64,000 nt of DNA, taken from positions 1 to 64,000 of the forward strand of contig CAVSFO010000005.1 in the NCBI GenBank assembly GCA_963727245.1. Reading direction: 5' to 3'. This DNA comes from JBKQVT01 sp963727245 (lineage in GTDB: Bacteria > Planctomycetota > Planctomycetia > Pirellulales > Thermoguttaceae). The position numbers were made by a program, and so were the translations under genes. Numbering within the stretch: position 1 is the first letter of the stretch; every line of letters starts with the position of its first letter. Positions 10,074 through 19,634 of the stretch are shown one piece after another. The notes beneath the pieces are model-generated. The model searched no databases and was not told where the DNA came from. It worked only from the letters and a program-made list of their open reading frames with translations.

Positions 10074-10189
10074 TTTCTCACCTTCCGGGGGCCGCGGTGC
10101 AAAAAGACCGGTTCATCGTGCCAGCGGCATCCTACCACATTGCGCCCGGCGAGAAAATGACCCCGGGGGAGCCGCCCATACAAGGCGTG

Positions 10190-10331
10190 CGCAGAGACGC
10201 AGGAAGGTGTTTAAGAGGGCAGGCGGTAGGGTGGGACGAGCGGAGCGATGTCCCACCATTTTCCGCGCCGGTTATGGTGGGACTTCGTCCCACCCTACAT
10301 CATTCTCTGCGTCTCCGCGCCTCTGCGCGAG
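10190..10331. repeat. Nested inverted repeat IR3
   Basis: Inner arms about 10226-10258 and 10275-10298 (GTAGGGTGGGACGA / TCGTCCCACCCTAC, one arm with extra bases) are flanked by outer arms GCGCAGAGACGCAG near 10190 and CTCTGCGTCTCCGC near 10302. It lies about 60 bases downstream of the stop of the next gene (10360). The core is related to IR2 but with GACGA in place of TCGAG. Confidence 0.85.
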
Positions 10332-10359
10332 CCTTGCCTGTGGCGCGATCCGTGGACGG

Positions 10360-10815
10360 TTACGGTTTTTGGGCCGCCGCGTCGCCGCTCGGCTTGGGCG
10401 CGGGCGGCTTGGTCACTTTCGTCGAGCGGAGGTGCATCTCAAACTGGTAAGCCGTCACGATCACCATGTCGCCCACTTTGAGTTGCGGCATGTCCTTGAC
10501 GCCCCTGACGGCCACGTACTTGTCCTTCCAGACGGCGGTCAGGGCCTTCGCCTTCAGCTTGGTCTTGTTGCTGCTGGAGAGGCTGAGCACTTTGACCACT
10601 TTGATGGAAAACCAGCCATTGCTTACGGGCTTGGCCACCTGGCCCGACAGTTTGCCGTTGAACCCGACCGCCTCCGGCGGCATGGACACCTCGATTTTGT
10701 CTTCGCCCAGCGCCTGGCCGAGTCCCAGGATCCCCGCCTGGCGCGAACCGCCGAAATTCAGGCTTACCCCGAACGTAAGCACGGCCACCGCGAGTAGGAT
10801 GAGGGCGTTGCGCAT
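10360..10815 (-). CDS. Small exported protein of unknown function
   Basis: 151 aa. A signal peptide or membrane anchor (MRNALILLAVAVLTFGVSL) is followed by a beta-rich region with alternating K and V (WFSIKVVKVLSLSS, KVGDMVIVTAYQFE) and a Pro/Lys/Ala-rich tail. The start at 10815 has the ribosome site AAGGAGA. The body may be an OB-like small beta barrel, but I do not recognise a family. It is transcribed away from the GH43-like gene at 10996. Confidence 0.75.
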   Translation of the reverse strand: MRNALILLAVAVLTFGVSLNFGGSRQAGILGLGQALGEDKIEVSMPPEAVGFNGKLSGQVAKPVSNGWFSIKVVKVLSLSSSNKTKLKAKALTAVWKDKYVAVRGVKDMPQLKVGDMVIVTAYQFEMHLRSTKVTKPPAPKPSGDAAAQKP

Positions 10816-10995
10816 AGCCGATTCTCCTTCTGCACTTGTCCGTTTTGGTTTCAAGCTCTGCCAATGAATATAGTACGGCACGTTGCTCCGTTGTCCAGCG
10901 ACGATTGGGGAGCCCCGGGGCTCAATCTTACCCCCGTGACTCCGGCGTGGTATAGTGGGGCGGGATGTGGAAAAGCACAAGAAAGGACAGGAGTT

Positions 10996-11970
10996 ATGAA
11001 GCATACTGCCTTGACCCTGACGGCGGCCGCCATCCTGTCGCTGATGGCAAACACCGCCATCGCGGCCGAACCGGCCGGGACGGCGACCCGCCCGGCAGCC
11101 GCTGAGACCTGCTATCTGTTTTCCTATTTCATCGACAACGGCGAAGACGGGCTGCACCTGGCGCGCAGCAGCAACGGCTACAAGTGGGAAACGCTCGGCG
11201 GCGGCAAGCCGTTTTTGGTCCCGAAGGTCGGCAAAGCCAAGCTGATGCGAGATCCCTTTCTGCTGCGCGCGCCCGACGGCGCCTTCCAGATGGTGTGGTC
11301 CGACAGTTGGAGCAGCCAGACCATCGGACACGCTTCCTCCAAGGACCTGCTTCACTGGTCGGAGCAGCAGGCCATCGGCGTGATGACCCACGAGCCGCAG
11401 GCGATGAACTGCTGGGCGCCGGAAGTGGTCTATGACGAGAACAAGAGGCAGTACGTGATCTTCTGGTCCACCACCATCCCCGGCCGCTTCCCCAAGACCG
11501 ACGGCACGGGCGACGGCCCGTACAATCACCGCATCTACTCGACCACGACCAAGGACTTCAAGACGTTTACGCCCTCGCGGCTCCTCTTCGACGGCGGCTT
11601 CAACGTCATCGACGCCACGATGCTGCACGCCGAGGGGAAGTATTACCTGATCGTCAAGGACGAGACCCGGCGGCCGGTGAAGAAGAACCTGCGGATGGCC
11701 GTCGGCAATAGCCCTGAGGGGCCCTTCGGCGATGTCTCCGGGCCGTTCACGCCGAGTTGGGTGGAAGGCCCGACGGCCATCCGCATCGGTGACGAGTACC
11801 TCGTGTACTTCGACTGTTACACCAAGGGCATTTACGGCGCGGTCCGCTCGCGGAACCTCAAGGATTGGGAAGACGTCACTTCCCGGCTCAGCTTTCCCAA
11901 GGGGGCGCACCATGGCACCGTGCTGCAAGTGCCCACGTCGGTCGTCGACAAACTCTCCGGGGACCGCTGA
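10996..11970 (+). CDS. Exported GH43-like glycoside hydrolase
   Basis: 324 aa with signal peptide MKHTALTLTAAAILSLMANT and cleavage near AIA-AE. The body is a five-bladed beta-propeller of the GH43/GH32 type: LMRDPFLLRAPDGAFQMVWS carries the family Asp, NCWAPEVVYDENKRQYVIFW is the next blade, VIDATMLHAEGKYYLIVKDE follows, and VEGPTAIRIGDEYLVYFD provides the probable general acid Glu. Such enzymes remove arabinose or xylose from plant polysaccharides. Start chosen at 10996 because ACAGGAG precedes it and it begins the signal peptide; an in-frame upstream start would add an unlikely 44 residues. Function of the fold is secure, substrate is not. Confidence 0.85.
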   Translation: MKHTALTLTAAAILSLMANTAIAAEPAGTATRPAAAETCYLFSYFIDNGEDGLHLARSSNGYKWETLGGGKPFLVPKVGKAKLMRDPFLLRAPDGAFQMVWSDSWSSQTIGHASSKDLLHWSEQQAIGVMTHEPQAMNCWAPEVVYDENKRQYVIFWSTTIPGRFPKTDGTGDGPYNHRIYSTTTKDFKTFTPSRLLFDGGFNVIDATMLHAEGKYYLIVKDETRRPVKKNLRMAVGNSPEGPFGDVSGPFTPSWVEGPTAIRIGDEYLVYFDCYTKGIYGAVRSRNLKDWEDVTSRLSFPKGAHHGTVLQVPTSVVDKLSGDR

Positions 11971-12095
11971 AGGCCCGTCGCGCGCGACCGTTCCCCCTGG
12001 ACGGGTGACGCCCGAATAGGCGACTAGACAAGGCCGGGACGGCCGTTCTACAGTGACGGTTGGTATCAGCCACTCGTCAGACTCTGAGGCACAAG

Positions 12096-13064
12096 ATGAA
12101 ACCGACTCGTAATCCAAGACATAGCTTGCAGCGGATGAATTTCGGCCTGTGTTGCGGCATCCTGCTGGGATGCACCGTGCTGGCCGCCGGCCCAGCCTGG
12201 GCGGACGTGGTTACGGCTACCGGCAATCCCGTCACCGACCAGTGGGCGTTGCAAGGCGATTCCTTGGCGCCGGGGACCTTCATCCGGGAAACCGCCTCTT
12301 GGGATTTCGACGTGTATAGCGCGGCGTTCACCTTGACGGCCGGCAATCCGTTGGCGAACGGAACGACCTGGTGCGTGGGCGACCAGATTCTCGGCATGGG
12401 CGGGGTGATGAACGGCGCCCAGCCGGTCCTGCCGCGATTGGTCGCCAAATTCGGCACCACCGCGGCCACGTTCGCCCCCTCCTCGACCCCCGCGCCCAAT
12501 CTCCCGCCTTCCGTCTACAACGACAACGGCACGGTGTACGGCAACGGCGTCGGCTCGCTTTCGGGCGCCGGCAACGGCGGCTTCATGGTGACTTACGGCT
12601 GCCAGAGCGATTATCCAAGCTACGCCCTGGACCCGGCCGGCCAGAACGGCGCCATCATCACGCCGGCCGCCGGCAACCTATACTACCTTGCCGGCGGCGT
12701 CCAAGAGGAATTGACGAGCGGCGATTTCGGTCGCGTGATCGCCGACTTCGAGACCAACGGTTCCGGCCAGTTGGTCACGCAGAATAATCAGTACGGCGCT
12801 CCCAGCAGCATGCCCGTCTTGCAGACGTTCGAGGTGTTTCTGGACCTCAGCGACCTCAGCCGTGCCGGTTACACGCAAATGCCGTCCATTGACGGCACGG
12901 GCGACATGGCGCTGCAATTCAAGACCGATTCGTACACGGACGGCTTTGTCAGTGCGTTCGCCAGCCCCGCCGTTGTTCCCGAACCCTCGACCGTTGCGCT
13001 CTTGGGCTCGGCACTGCTGGGACTTGGGCTAGTCTATCTGCGGCGGCGCCGGTCGAAGCCTTGA
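12096..13064 (+). CDS. PEP-CTERM sorting domain protein
   Basis: 322 aa, exported. A signal sequence (LCCGILLGCTVLAAGPAWA) precedes a beta-rich, Gly/Asn/Thr-rich extracellular body. The C-terminus has the PEP-CTERM signal: VPEPST, a hydrophobic helix (VALLGSALLGLGLVYL) and the basic cluster RRRRS. Such proteins are recognised by an exosortase and cut at the PEP motif for release to the surface or the exopolysaccharide matrix. No exosortase is in this window. The body does not match a family I know. ATG at 12096 is preferred over an upstream TTG because it directly precedes the signal sequence. Confidence 0.9.
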   Translation: MKPTRNPRHSLQRMNFGLCCGILLGCTVLAAGPAWADVVTATGNPVTDQWALQGDSLAPGTFIRETASWDFDVYSAAFTLTAGNPLANGTTWCVGDQILGMGGVMNGAQPVLPRLVAKFGTTAATFAPSSTPAPNLPPSVYNDNGTVYGNGVGSLSGAGNGGFMVTYGCQSDYPSYALDPAGQNGAIITPAAGNLYYLAGGVQEELTSGDFGRVIADFETNGSGQLVTQNNQYGAPSSMPVLQTFEVFLDLSDLSRAGYTQMPSIDGTGDMALQFKTDSYTDGFVSAFASPAVVPEPSTVALLGSALLGLGLVYLRRRRSKP

Positions 13065-13128
13065 CGGCCGGCCAACACCACGGCAATGCCATCCAGCCCG
13101 CTCCGCGCCCATCGTCGGCCGCCGTCGA

Positions 13129-14184
13129 TCAGTGTTGACGGACCGTGCCGCCGGCCGGTGCGCCGATGGGCTCTGGCAACCGCTCGGCGGCCCCGAGGCG
13201 GCTCAGAGCAGATACCGGACGCGCAAAGGGCAGTTGCGAAAGATCGCTGTACTTCCGCAAGAGGTGGTAGGCGATCAGAAGCTGCGTCAGCGCCAGCGGC
13301 GAGCTGTGCCGCACCTGGCGGCCGTCCTGGTAGCGGCCGAATTGATCGTCGCGGACCGGCCGCAGGTCGGGCAAGTGCTGCCACATCGCGTCTTCCAGCT
13401 CGGCCGCGTGTTGGGCGGCCACGTCGCCGTCGATCTCCAGATAATCGACCGGCCGCCCGTCCTCGCGAGTGAGCTGGAGGCGAACGCCGGAAGCGTGGTG
13501 CGCGTGGCCGTTGAGCAGGACGTTGACGCTGGGATCGAGATAACTCAGGTCGGGGTGCGGAATCGTCGGCCGCAGCACGAGCCGCACGTTCAGGTGCGGA
13601 CCGGCCGCTTCCGGCGAAAGACCCGCGGGCGGATAGAACCGCACGACGAGGTCGGCGAAGTCGCGCTGCGGGCGGATGAAGTCGCGCGAGTCGGGCTCGC
13701 GGCGCTCCAATTCCGCCAGCACCTCTTCGGCGGTATAGCCGCGCCGGGTCGTATCGCGGCTGAGTTTCCAAAGTTTCCGCATGTTTTCCGGCGGGTCCAG
13801 GTACACCTTGACGTCGTAGAACTGCCGCAGCGTCGGCGTGGAAAAACCCAGCAAGCCCTCGACGATGACGAACTGCCGCGGCTGGACGTACTGCGGCCGA
13901 ACCAGCGTGCCGCTGGCGTGCTCGTAGACCGGCTTGAGGATGGGCTGACCGTAATGCAAGCGCTCCAGGTGCTGTTCCAGCACGTCGATGTAATTGCACT
14001 CCGGGCGCAACGGCGTGATGCCGCGCTCCGCGCGCTCGCGGCGATCGTACTTGTGATAGTCGTCGGTGCAGACGTGCGTCACGGAGTCGGCGCCGAGGAT
14101 ATTCATCAGTCCTTGGGTGATCGTCGTCTTGCCGGCGGCGCTGTCGCCCGCGATGCCCAGGAGGATGGGGCGTCGTGTGGTCAT
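13129..14184 (-). CDS. prk: Phosphoribulokinase
   Basis: 351 aa, cytosolic. Phosphorylates ribulose 5-phosphate to ribulose 1,5-bisphosphate, the substrate of RuBisCO. P-loop GDSAAGKTT is at residues 13-21. The family's DDYHKYDRRER block follows, then PECNYIDVLEQHL, ILKPVYEHASGTL, FVIVEGLLGF (Walker B) and RDTTRRGYTAEEVLAELERR, all matching PRKs of the cyanobacterial/plant class more than plain uridine kinases. The C-terminal part beyond the kinase core is typical of the longer PRKs. The gene follows the RuBisCO large-chain gene on the same strand, 222 bases apart, with a long hairpin (IR4) between. No frameshift is seen. Uridine kinase is the alternative, but the Calvin-cycle neighbour argues against it. 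Confidence 0.88.
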   Translation of the reverse strand: MTTRRPILLGIAGDSAAGKTTITQGLMNILGADSVTHVCTDDYHKYDRRERAERGITPLRPECNYIDVLEQHLERLHYGQPILKPVYEHASGTLVRPQYVQPRQFVIVEGLLGFSTPTLRQFYDVKVYLDPPENMRKLWKLSRDTTRRGYTAEEVLAELERREPDSRDFIRPQRDFADLVVRFYPPAGLSPEAAGPHLNVRLVLRPTIPHPDLSYLDPSVNVLLNGHAHHASGVRLQLTREDGRPVDYLEIDGDVAAQHAAELEDAMWQHLPDLRPVRDDQFGRYQDGRQVRHSSPLALTQLLIAYHLLRKYSDLSQLPFARPVSALSRLGAAERLPEPIGAPAGGTVRQH

Positions 14185-14268
14185 GGGAGTACCTCCGCCC
14201 GAACCTGTTCAACCCCTGTTCAACTTCCGGGTTTAGTGTGCCACTCAAACAGGACTTTATGATTTTGC

Positions 14269-14346
14269 GGGTGCCACTGCTGGCTTGTCCAGCAGTGCCG
14301 AACTATTGCCGGGGGAACACTGCTGGACAAGCCAGCAGTGGCACCC
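14269..14346. repeat. Inverted repeat IR4, 29-bp perfect arms
   Basis: Arms 14269-14297 and 14318-14346 are exact reverse complements. Each arm contains its own palindrome (CACTGCTGG ... CCAGCAGTG). It lies 61 bases beyond the RuBisCO stop and before the phosphoribulokinase gene. IR5 (30137-30201) is the same family. Confidence 0.92.
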
Positions 14347-14406
14347 ATATCGCCAAGTTCACCCGGAACGCAATCCTCCAATTCTGAACCACTACACAGG
14401 CGCGTC

Positions 14407-15789
14407 TCAAGCCGACACGCTGAACTTGACGTCGCCCCACAGTTCCATGGCCTCGCGCAGCTCGGGGCAAGTTCGCGCCGCCTCTTCGAGCGTCTTGCCG
14501 GCGGCGACCGCCTCGGTGGCGACGCGGTTGGCGCGGCGCCGGCGCGGCTGCCCTTGGGATGGCCGTGCGTGCCGCCGCCGAAGAGCCAAAAGGCGTCGTT
14601 GCCGTAAATGGCGTACAGGTCCGGGATGTTCAGCACGTGAATGCCGCCGGAAGCCACCGGCCAGACGCTCTTCAGTCCGGCGAAGTCCTGTTCGAAGTAC
14701 AGGCCGCGCGGCGGGGACGCCGCAATGCGGCGCTCGCGGAGCAGGTCGACGATGCCCAGGGTCTCTTCGCGCGAGCCTTCGAGTTTGCCGACGACGGTGC
14801 CGGTGTGCAGGTGATCGCCGCCCACCAGTCGCAGCCACTTGGCCACAACGCGCATGTGGACGCCGTGGTCCTTCTGGCGCGTGAAGACGGCGTGCATGGC
14901 GCGGTGGCAGTGGACGATGAGCCCCAGCTCGCCGGCGCGCTTGAAGACATCGGCGGAAGCGGCGAAGCCGGCGGTGAGGAAATCATACATGATATAGCGG
15001 CTGCCTTGGGCGGCGATGTACTCCAGCCGCCGCAGGGCCTCTTCCGTGGAGGCGGCGGTGACGTTGAAGAAATGGCCCTTGGCTTCGCCCGTTTCGGCCT
15101 CCGCCTTGTTCACGGCGTCGATGCCGTAGCGGAAGCGGTCGCGCCAGCGGTTGAACGGCTGGCTGTTCATGTTCTCATCGTCCTTGGTGGTATCCAGGCC
15201 GCCGGCCAGGCATTCGTAGATGATCGTGGCATAATCCTTGGCGCTCAGGCCGAGCTTGGGCTTCACCGTGCCGCCCAGCAGGGGGCGGCCCCACTTGTTC
15301 AGCCGGCGCGCTCGTCGTAGATGCCGACGTTCGGACCGGGAAAGGTCTTCACCAGGGCGACCGGGATGCGCATGTCTTCCAGCCGCAGCGCGCTGACGGC
15401 CTTGAAGCCGAAGACGTTGCCCACGATGGACGACATGATGTTGACGACGCTGTTTTCCTCGAACAGGTCCATCGGGTAGGCGATGTAGGCGATATCGTCT
15501 TCGACGCGGTAGACTTTGGCCTTGAAGTAGTCGAGGTCGGTCAATTGGTTCGACCAGACTTCGGTCCAGGTGCCGGTGGAGGATTCGGCGGCCACGGCGG
15601 CGGAGGCCTCGATCATGTCGGCGCCGGCGGCGGGCCGGATGCGGAAGGCGCACAGCAGATCGGTGTCGGTGGGGACATAGTTGGGGACGTAATAGCCCAC
15701 GGCATAGGGTCGCACGCCGGCCAGAAACTTGCCGCGACTGCGCGGGGGGCCTTCGTGGCCACGATCGGAGCGTCAACGGAATTGATCAT
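14407..15789 (-). CDS. rbcL: RuBisCO large chain, form I-like (three frameshifts)
   Basis: Fixes CO2 onto ribulose 1,5-bisphosphate. Read across three one-base shifts (near 15731-15745, 15300-15306 and 14530-14545) the protein is about 461 aa. Every active-site block I know is present: AAESSTGTWTEVW, SIVGNVFGFKA, LLGGTVKPKLGLS, GGLDTTKDDEN (carbamylated Lys with Asp and Glu), the HRAMHAV pair, GGDHLHTGTVVGKLEG (loop 6 Lys), VASGGIHV and FGGGTHGHP. Most blocks read as form I, but the form I insertion after the YRVED strand (VPGE-type, about 7 residues) is absent. No small-subunit gene is nearby. All three shifts look like single missing bases (1383 nt is still a multiple of 3), which favours sequence error over decay. 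The start has GAGGTGAG just upstream. Confidence 0.88.
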
Positions 15790-16215
15790 ATCTCACCTCG
15801 ACTTTGAGCGAATTCGGGGACGGCTCCCCGGCGCGAACACGCCGGCCCGGGAGCAGGCGAAGCATCCACCAATCCGCTAATTATTCGCAGCGGGGACGCC
15901 GGCGAGTAGCATTGCACGCCGGTTTTTTGTGCGTGTGCGTCATATCCGCAGAAGATCGGCCTGCGCCGGGCCGGCGACTCGGAGTGGACACATTGGTGCC
16001 GGTAAAATCCGGAAATCGCAGCCGTTTAGCTCGGCCGGCAGAAGAGCCCGGGGGCTGATCGTCAAGCGCGTTGCGGCCTGTATGTTGCAGCGGCACAACA
16101 GAATGGGCGTTCCGGGACTCGCCCGTAAGAGCGGCCGGCGCGCAGTCCCCCCCGGGCGCCGTGGTTCAATATCTGGCATCGGGATCGGCGACGACTGGCG
16201 GCGGGACCACGTTAT
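15790..16215. other. Intergenic region, no gene recognised
   Basis: Upstream region of the RuBisCO gene. Apart from its ribosome site I see no convincing promoter or coding frame. A short stem (15899-15904 with 15917-15922) followed by six T is present but has no plus-strand gene before it. Confidence 0.5.
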
Positions 16216-16255
16216 CCCCGGGCTAACGCCCGGGGCTCGTGCAACGCCCGGGGCT
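16216..16255. repeat. GC-rich hairpin and direct repeat at operon end
   Basis: CCCCGGGC (16216-16223) pairs with GCCCGGGG (16228-16235) around TAAC; a further copy GCCCGGGGCT occurs at 16246-16255. It touches the stop codon of the last gene of the metal-ATPase cassette and may end its transcript. Confidence 0.7.
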
Positions 16256-16521
16256 CAGGCGGAGGCGGCCTTCGTCTTGGCCTTTTCGGCCATCTCGCGC
16301 TCGGCGATCAGGTCTTCCAGCCGCTCCTTCTCGCGGAGCAATTCTTCCAGCGACTTGGCGGACTGGTCCTTCGCCTGGAACCCCGGGAAGGGAAGGTTGA
16401 TCGACTGGCGGCGCAACCATTCGTCGACCTGGGCCTGGTTATTCTTGTAGATGTACAAGCCCAGCGAGGCAATGCCGACGCCCACGATGAAGCCGGTCAT
16501 ATGATCTGAACTGATGGCCAT
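16255..16521 (-). CDS. Small membrane-anchored coiled-coil protein
   Basis: 88 aa. One N-terminal transmembrane helix (MTGFIVGVGIASLGLYIY, about residues 8-25) is followed by a charged amphipathic coiled coil (SLEELLREKERLEDLIAERE). Last gene of the HMA/P-type ATPase cassette, 34 bases after the preceding stop. No family recognised. It could be an accessory or regulatory subunit of the pump; that is inferred from position only. Confidence 0.72.
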   Translation of the reverse strand: MAISSDHMTGFIVGVGIASLGLYIYKNNQAQVDEWLRRQSINLPFPGFQAKDQSAKSLEELLREKERLEDLIAEREMAEKAKTKAASA

Positions 16522-16555
16522 GAGTGTTTTGCTCCTTTGGAACTGCTGCGAAAAG

Positions 16556-17404
16556 TTAGTAAAACCGTATGGGGATTCCCTGCGGCATCCGCCCGAATCC
16601 CTCCAGCACTTCGCCGTGGACCTTCGACACGTCGCGGAGGTCCTCCAACAAGGTGCGGAAGGGGTGGGCTCCGCCGCCGGTGATAGCGTATTTCAGGAGC
16701 CCCTGGAGCGCGCCAGGACTGCGCACGCGCTCGGGGGCATCCACGTCGGGGCCGATCACCACTTCGTAGTGCGAGCGGCCGTTTCCACGCCCCCGCACTT
16801 CCACGGGCCGGACTTGCACGCCGCTCGGCGGCCGTGGCGACCAGGTGCCGGCCGAAGGAGGCCAGCCAGGTGACCACCGAGGCCGTGAGGACGTTGCCGC
16901 CGGCCAACGCGGTGACGAGGTACGCCAGCGAGAGGACTTCCGGATCGAACGGCCGCGCTCGCGAAGCTCCTTGCAGGCGTGGTCCACCACGGCCCAGGCC
17001 GTGCCCAGCCCGGCCAGCCAGTCCCAGGGCGTCGGCGATCCGCCGCCGGCTTTCAGTCCGCGCATCGCCAGCGCCAGGGCCAGGGCCGCGGCAGAAATCG
17101 CGGCGCTGCCGCCCAGCGCGGGCCGCTCCTCGGGTTCGGCCAGGAGCCGGACGGGCGTGGACCCGCAATCCAGCGACAGGTGAAAGGCGATGCGGAGGAC
17201 GATTTCCTCCCGGCTGATCTCGTGAGGGTTGAAACGGGCCAGGATGGACCGCGTGACGGGAGAAAAACTGATCGACTCCATCCCCGGATGCTCGCGGACC
17301 CCGGCAAGCATCCGCGGCACGTCGGCGGGGACAACCGACAGCCGCGCGCGGACCCGGCCGGGAAGGGAATGGACCACGGTGACCACCGGTTTCTGGGCTG
17401 CCAT
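16556..17404 (-). CDS. HMA-like domain membrane protein (two compensating frameshifts)
   Basis: 282 aa. The N-terminus carries an HMA-type ferredoxin-like fold without metal-binding cysteines (VVTVVHSLPGRVRARLSVV), and there is a hydrophobic helix near residues 97-112. Between about 16950 and 16825 the natural sequence is in another frame: FDPEVLSLAYLVTALAGGNV and a following membrane segment replace an arginine-rich shadow stretch. The original frame then resumes (VQVRPVEVRGRG) to the end. The ATG overlaps the ATPase stop (TGATG). Similar HMA-plus-membrane proteins are often found next to P1B ATPases; the role may be metal or heme handling, or pump regulation. Not proven. Confidence 0.72.
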   Translation of the reverse strand: MAAQKPVVTVVHSLPGRVRARLSVVPADVPRMLAGVREHPGMESISFSPVTRSILARFNPHEISREEIVLRIAFHLSLDCGSTPVRLLAEPEERPALGGSAAISAAALALALAMRGLKAGGGSPTPWDWLAGLGTAWAVVDHACKELRERGRSIRKSSRWRTSSPRWPAATSSRPRWSPGWPPSAGTWSPRPPSGVQVRPVEVRGRGNGRSHYEVVIGPDVDAPERVRSPGALQGLLKYAITGGGAHPFRTLLEDLRDVSKVHGEVLEGFGRMPQGIPIRFY

Positions 17405-19612
17405 CAGCGGGCCCTCCCCTGCACGTCATGGAACAACAGCCGGGACGAATTGAGCACCACGGCCACGGTGCAGCTATTGTGGAGCACCGCGCCCCAGAAC
17501 ACCGGCAGCACGCCGATCGAGGCCAGCACGATTCCCAGCGTGTTCACGCCCACGGCGGCGGCAAAATTCTGGCGGATGGTCTGCATCGTCCGGTTGGCCA
17601 GGTGAATGACCGCCGGGATCATCAAGGGATCGTCGCCGGTGACGGTAATGTCGGCCGCCTCCATGGCGATATCGGTCCGCGCTGCCCCCATGGCGATTCC
17701 CACGTCGGCGTAGGCCAGGGCCGGGGCATCGTTGATGCCGTCGCCGACCATCACCACGTGCGTGCCCTTGGATTGCAGCTTCAAGACGGTTTCCGCCTTG
17801 TCGTCGGGCATGGCCTCCGCCTTGTAGCGGTCCACGGTCATGCGGTCGGCGATGATCTCGGCGTGTTGCTCGACGTCGCCGGTCAAGAGCACGATGTCGT
17901 CGATGCCCGTGTAGCGGAGCCGATTGATGGCCTTCTTCATGTTCTCCCGCAAGGCGTCCTGGATGCCCAGCACGCCCAGCAGTTCGCCGTCCTCGGCGAC
18001 GTAGACGATGTTCTCGCCGGCGCGGACCAGGCGATTGACGGCCTCCGTCGCCCCGTCCAGTCGACGGCGTTCTCCTGCATGAAGCGCCGGCTTCCCACGC
18101 GGATGATGCGGCCTTTGACCTTGGTCTGGACGCCGCGGGCCGTGTACACCTGGGTGTCCTGATGGGCGCGGAATCGGCCAGCCGTTGCGGCGCACCTTGT
18201 CGACGACGGCCGCCGCCATGGGGTGCGTGCTGCTCTCCTCGGCGGCGCCGGCATATTGCAGCACCGCCTGGGCGGGGACGTCCGCCTTCAGGGGAATGAC
18301 GCTGGTCACTTCCGGGCGTCCCACGGTCATGGTGCCGGTCTTGTCGAAGATCAAGGTGTCGGCCTCGGCCAGCAGCTCCAGGTAATTGCTCCCCTTGATG
18401 AGGATGCCGTTCCGGGCCGCCGTGCAGATGGCCGCCGACAGGGCCGTGGCCGTGGAGAGCCGCACGCCGCACGAGTAGTCGATGATGAGCATGCCCAGCG
18501 CGCGGCTGCTGCGGCGCGTCACCAGGTAGACGATCAGGGCCAGCAGGAAATTGACGGGAATGAACTGGGCGGAGAAGCGGTCGGCGATGGTCTGTACGTT
18601 CGCCTTGCGGTGCGTGGCCTCCTCGACCATGTGGACGATGCGGGCCACGGCGGTCTGGTCGCCCACCTTGACCGCCCGAATCACCAGCCGGCCGCTCTTG
18701 ACCACGGTCCCGGCGAACACCTGGTCGCGGCCGGCCTTGCGCAGGGGCATGTACTCGCCGGTAATCGAGGCCTGGTCGACCGCCGCCTCGCCCGATTCGA
18801 CTACGCCGTCGACGCTGATCTTCTCGCCGGTGTGGACCATGATCCGATCGCCGGCGCAGCAGTTCGTCGAGGTCCACGCGCTCTTCGGCGCCGTCGTCCT
18901 GCAACCGCCAGACGGTCTCTTCGCCGACGGAAAGCATGTTGCGGATGGCGCGGCGGGTGCGGCGCATCGTATAGGCGGTAAGCAGTTCGGCGATGTCGGC
19001 CAGCCAAATGATCGTCAGCGCCGAGAGCCCCCGGCCGCTGGCGATGCTGGCCAGAATGGCGGTGGCGCTGAGGGTATCGGCGTTGGGGCGAAAGGTGGTC
19101 GTCAGCGAGCTCAGGCCGCTGCGGAAAATGGGGATGGCCAGCGAGGCGGCCGTCAGCGAGGGCACGGTAAGGAAGCGGCCGGAGAGCGTGGCCGGCCCGT
19201 TGCCCGCGGGCTTGCGGAAAAAGTAGAAAACCAACGTCGCCGTCGTGACTCCGATGCGGGTGAGCATGTCGGAGAGCGAGCCCTCTTGCAGCCGCCGCTC
19301 GTTCACGGTGGGGCGGTTAAGCTCGGCCCGTTCCGCCTTATAGGCGGTCAAGGAATACGAGCCGATCACCAATTCCGTCAGTTCCAGGAGGTCCTCCGCC
19401 GACATCTGGGTGTGGTCGTAGTGGAGCAGGACGTTCTGGGTGGGGATATTGACCCGCGCCTGGCGAATCGGGGCCAGGTCCTGCAATCGCTGGCGGATTT
19501 CGCCGGCGTAGGCGACGAGATAGCGCAGCGCGCGGCAGCGAATCCGCACCCTTCCGGGAAGGGCGTGGACGATTTCGCAGTGCAGAAGCGGTTGCCGTTT
19601 GCGCCACAACAT
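17404..19612 (-). CDS. Heavy-metal P1B-type ATPase (three frameshifts)
   Basis: Membrane pump that moves a metal ion with ATP, about 736 aa. An N-terminal cysteine-free HMA-like domain (HALPGRVRIRCRALRYLV) is followed by transmembrane helices, the actuator loop SITGEYMPL, the phosphorylation site FDKTGTMTVG and the hinge VGDGINDAPAL. In the ion-binding helix the usual C-P-C or S-P-C motif reads Y-S-C (DYSCGVRLSTA), so the otherwise highly conserved proline is missing. Frame shifts fall near 18855 (ELLR then AGDRIMVHTGEK), 18170 and 18060; the middle stretch (DTQVYTARGVQTKVKG) is in another frame. Metal not assignable from the motif. The neighbouring DtxR regulator and Nramp transporter suggest manganese or iron. 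Confidence 0.87.
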
Positions 19613-19634
19613 GATCGACCGTCCTTACAGGCAG

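Noticed and set aside
14407..15789. RuBisCO-like protein (form IV) without carboxylase activity
   Set aside because: All catalytic residues I can check, including the carbamylated Lys, loop 6 Lys and His pair, are present, and PRK is adjacent.
15899..15928. Rho-independent terminator on the plus strand
   Set aside because: A six-base stem and six T are present, but there is no plus-strand gene upstream.
15790..16215. RuBisCO small-subunit gene
   Set aside because: I looked on both strands around the large-chain and PRK genes and found no frame resembling rbcS.
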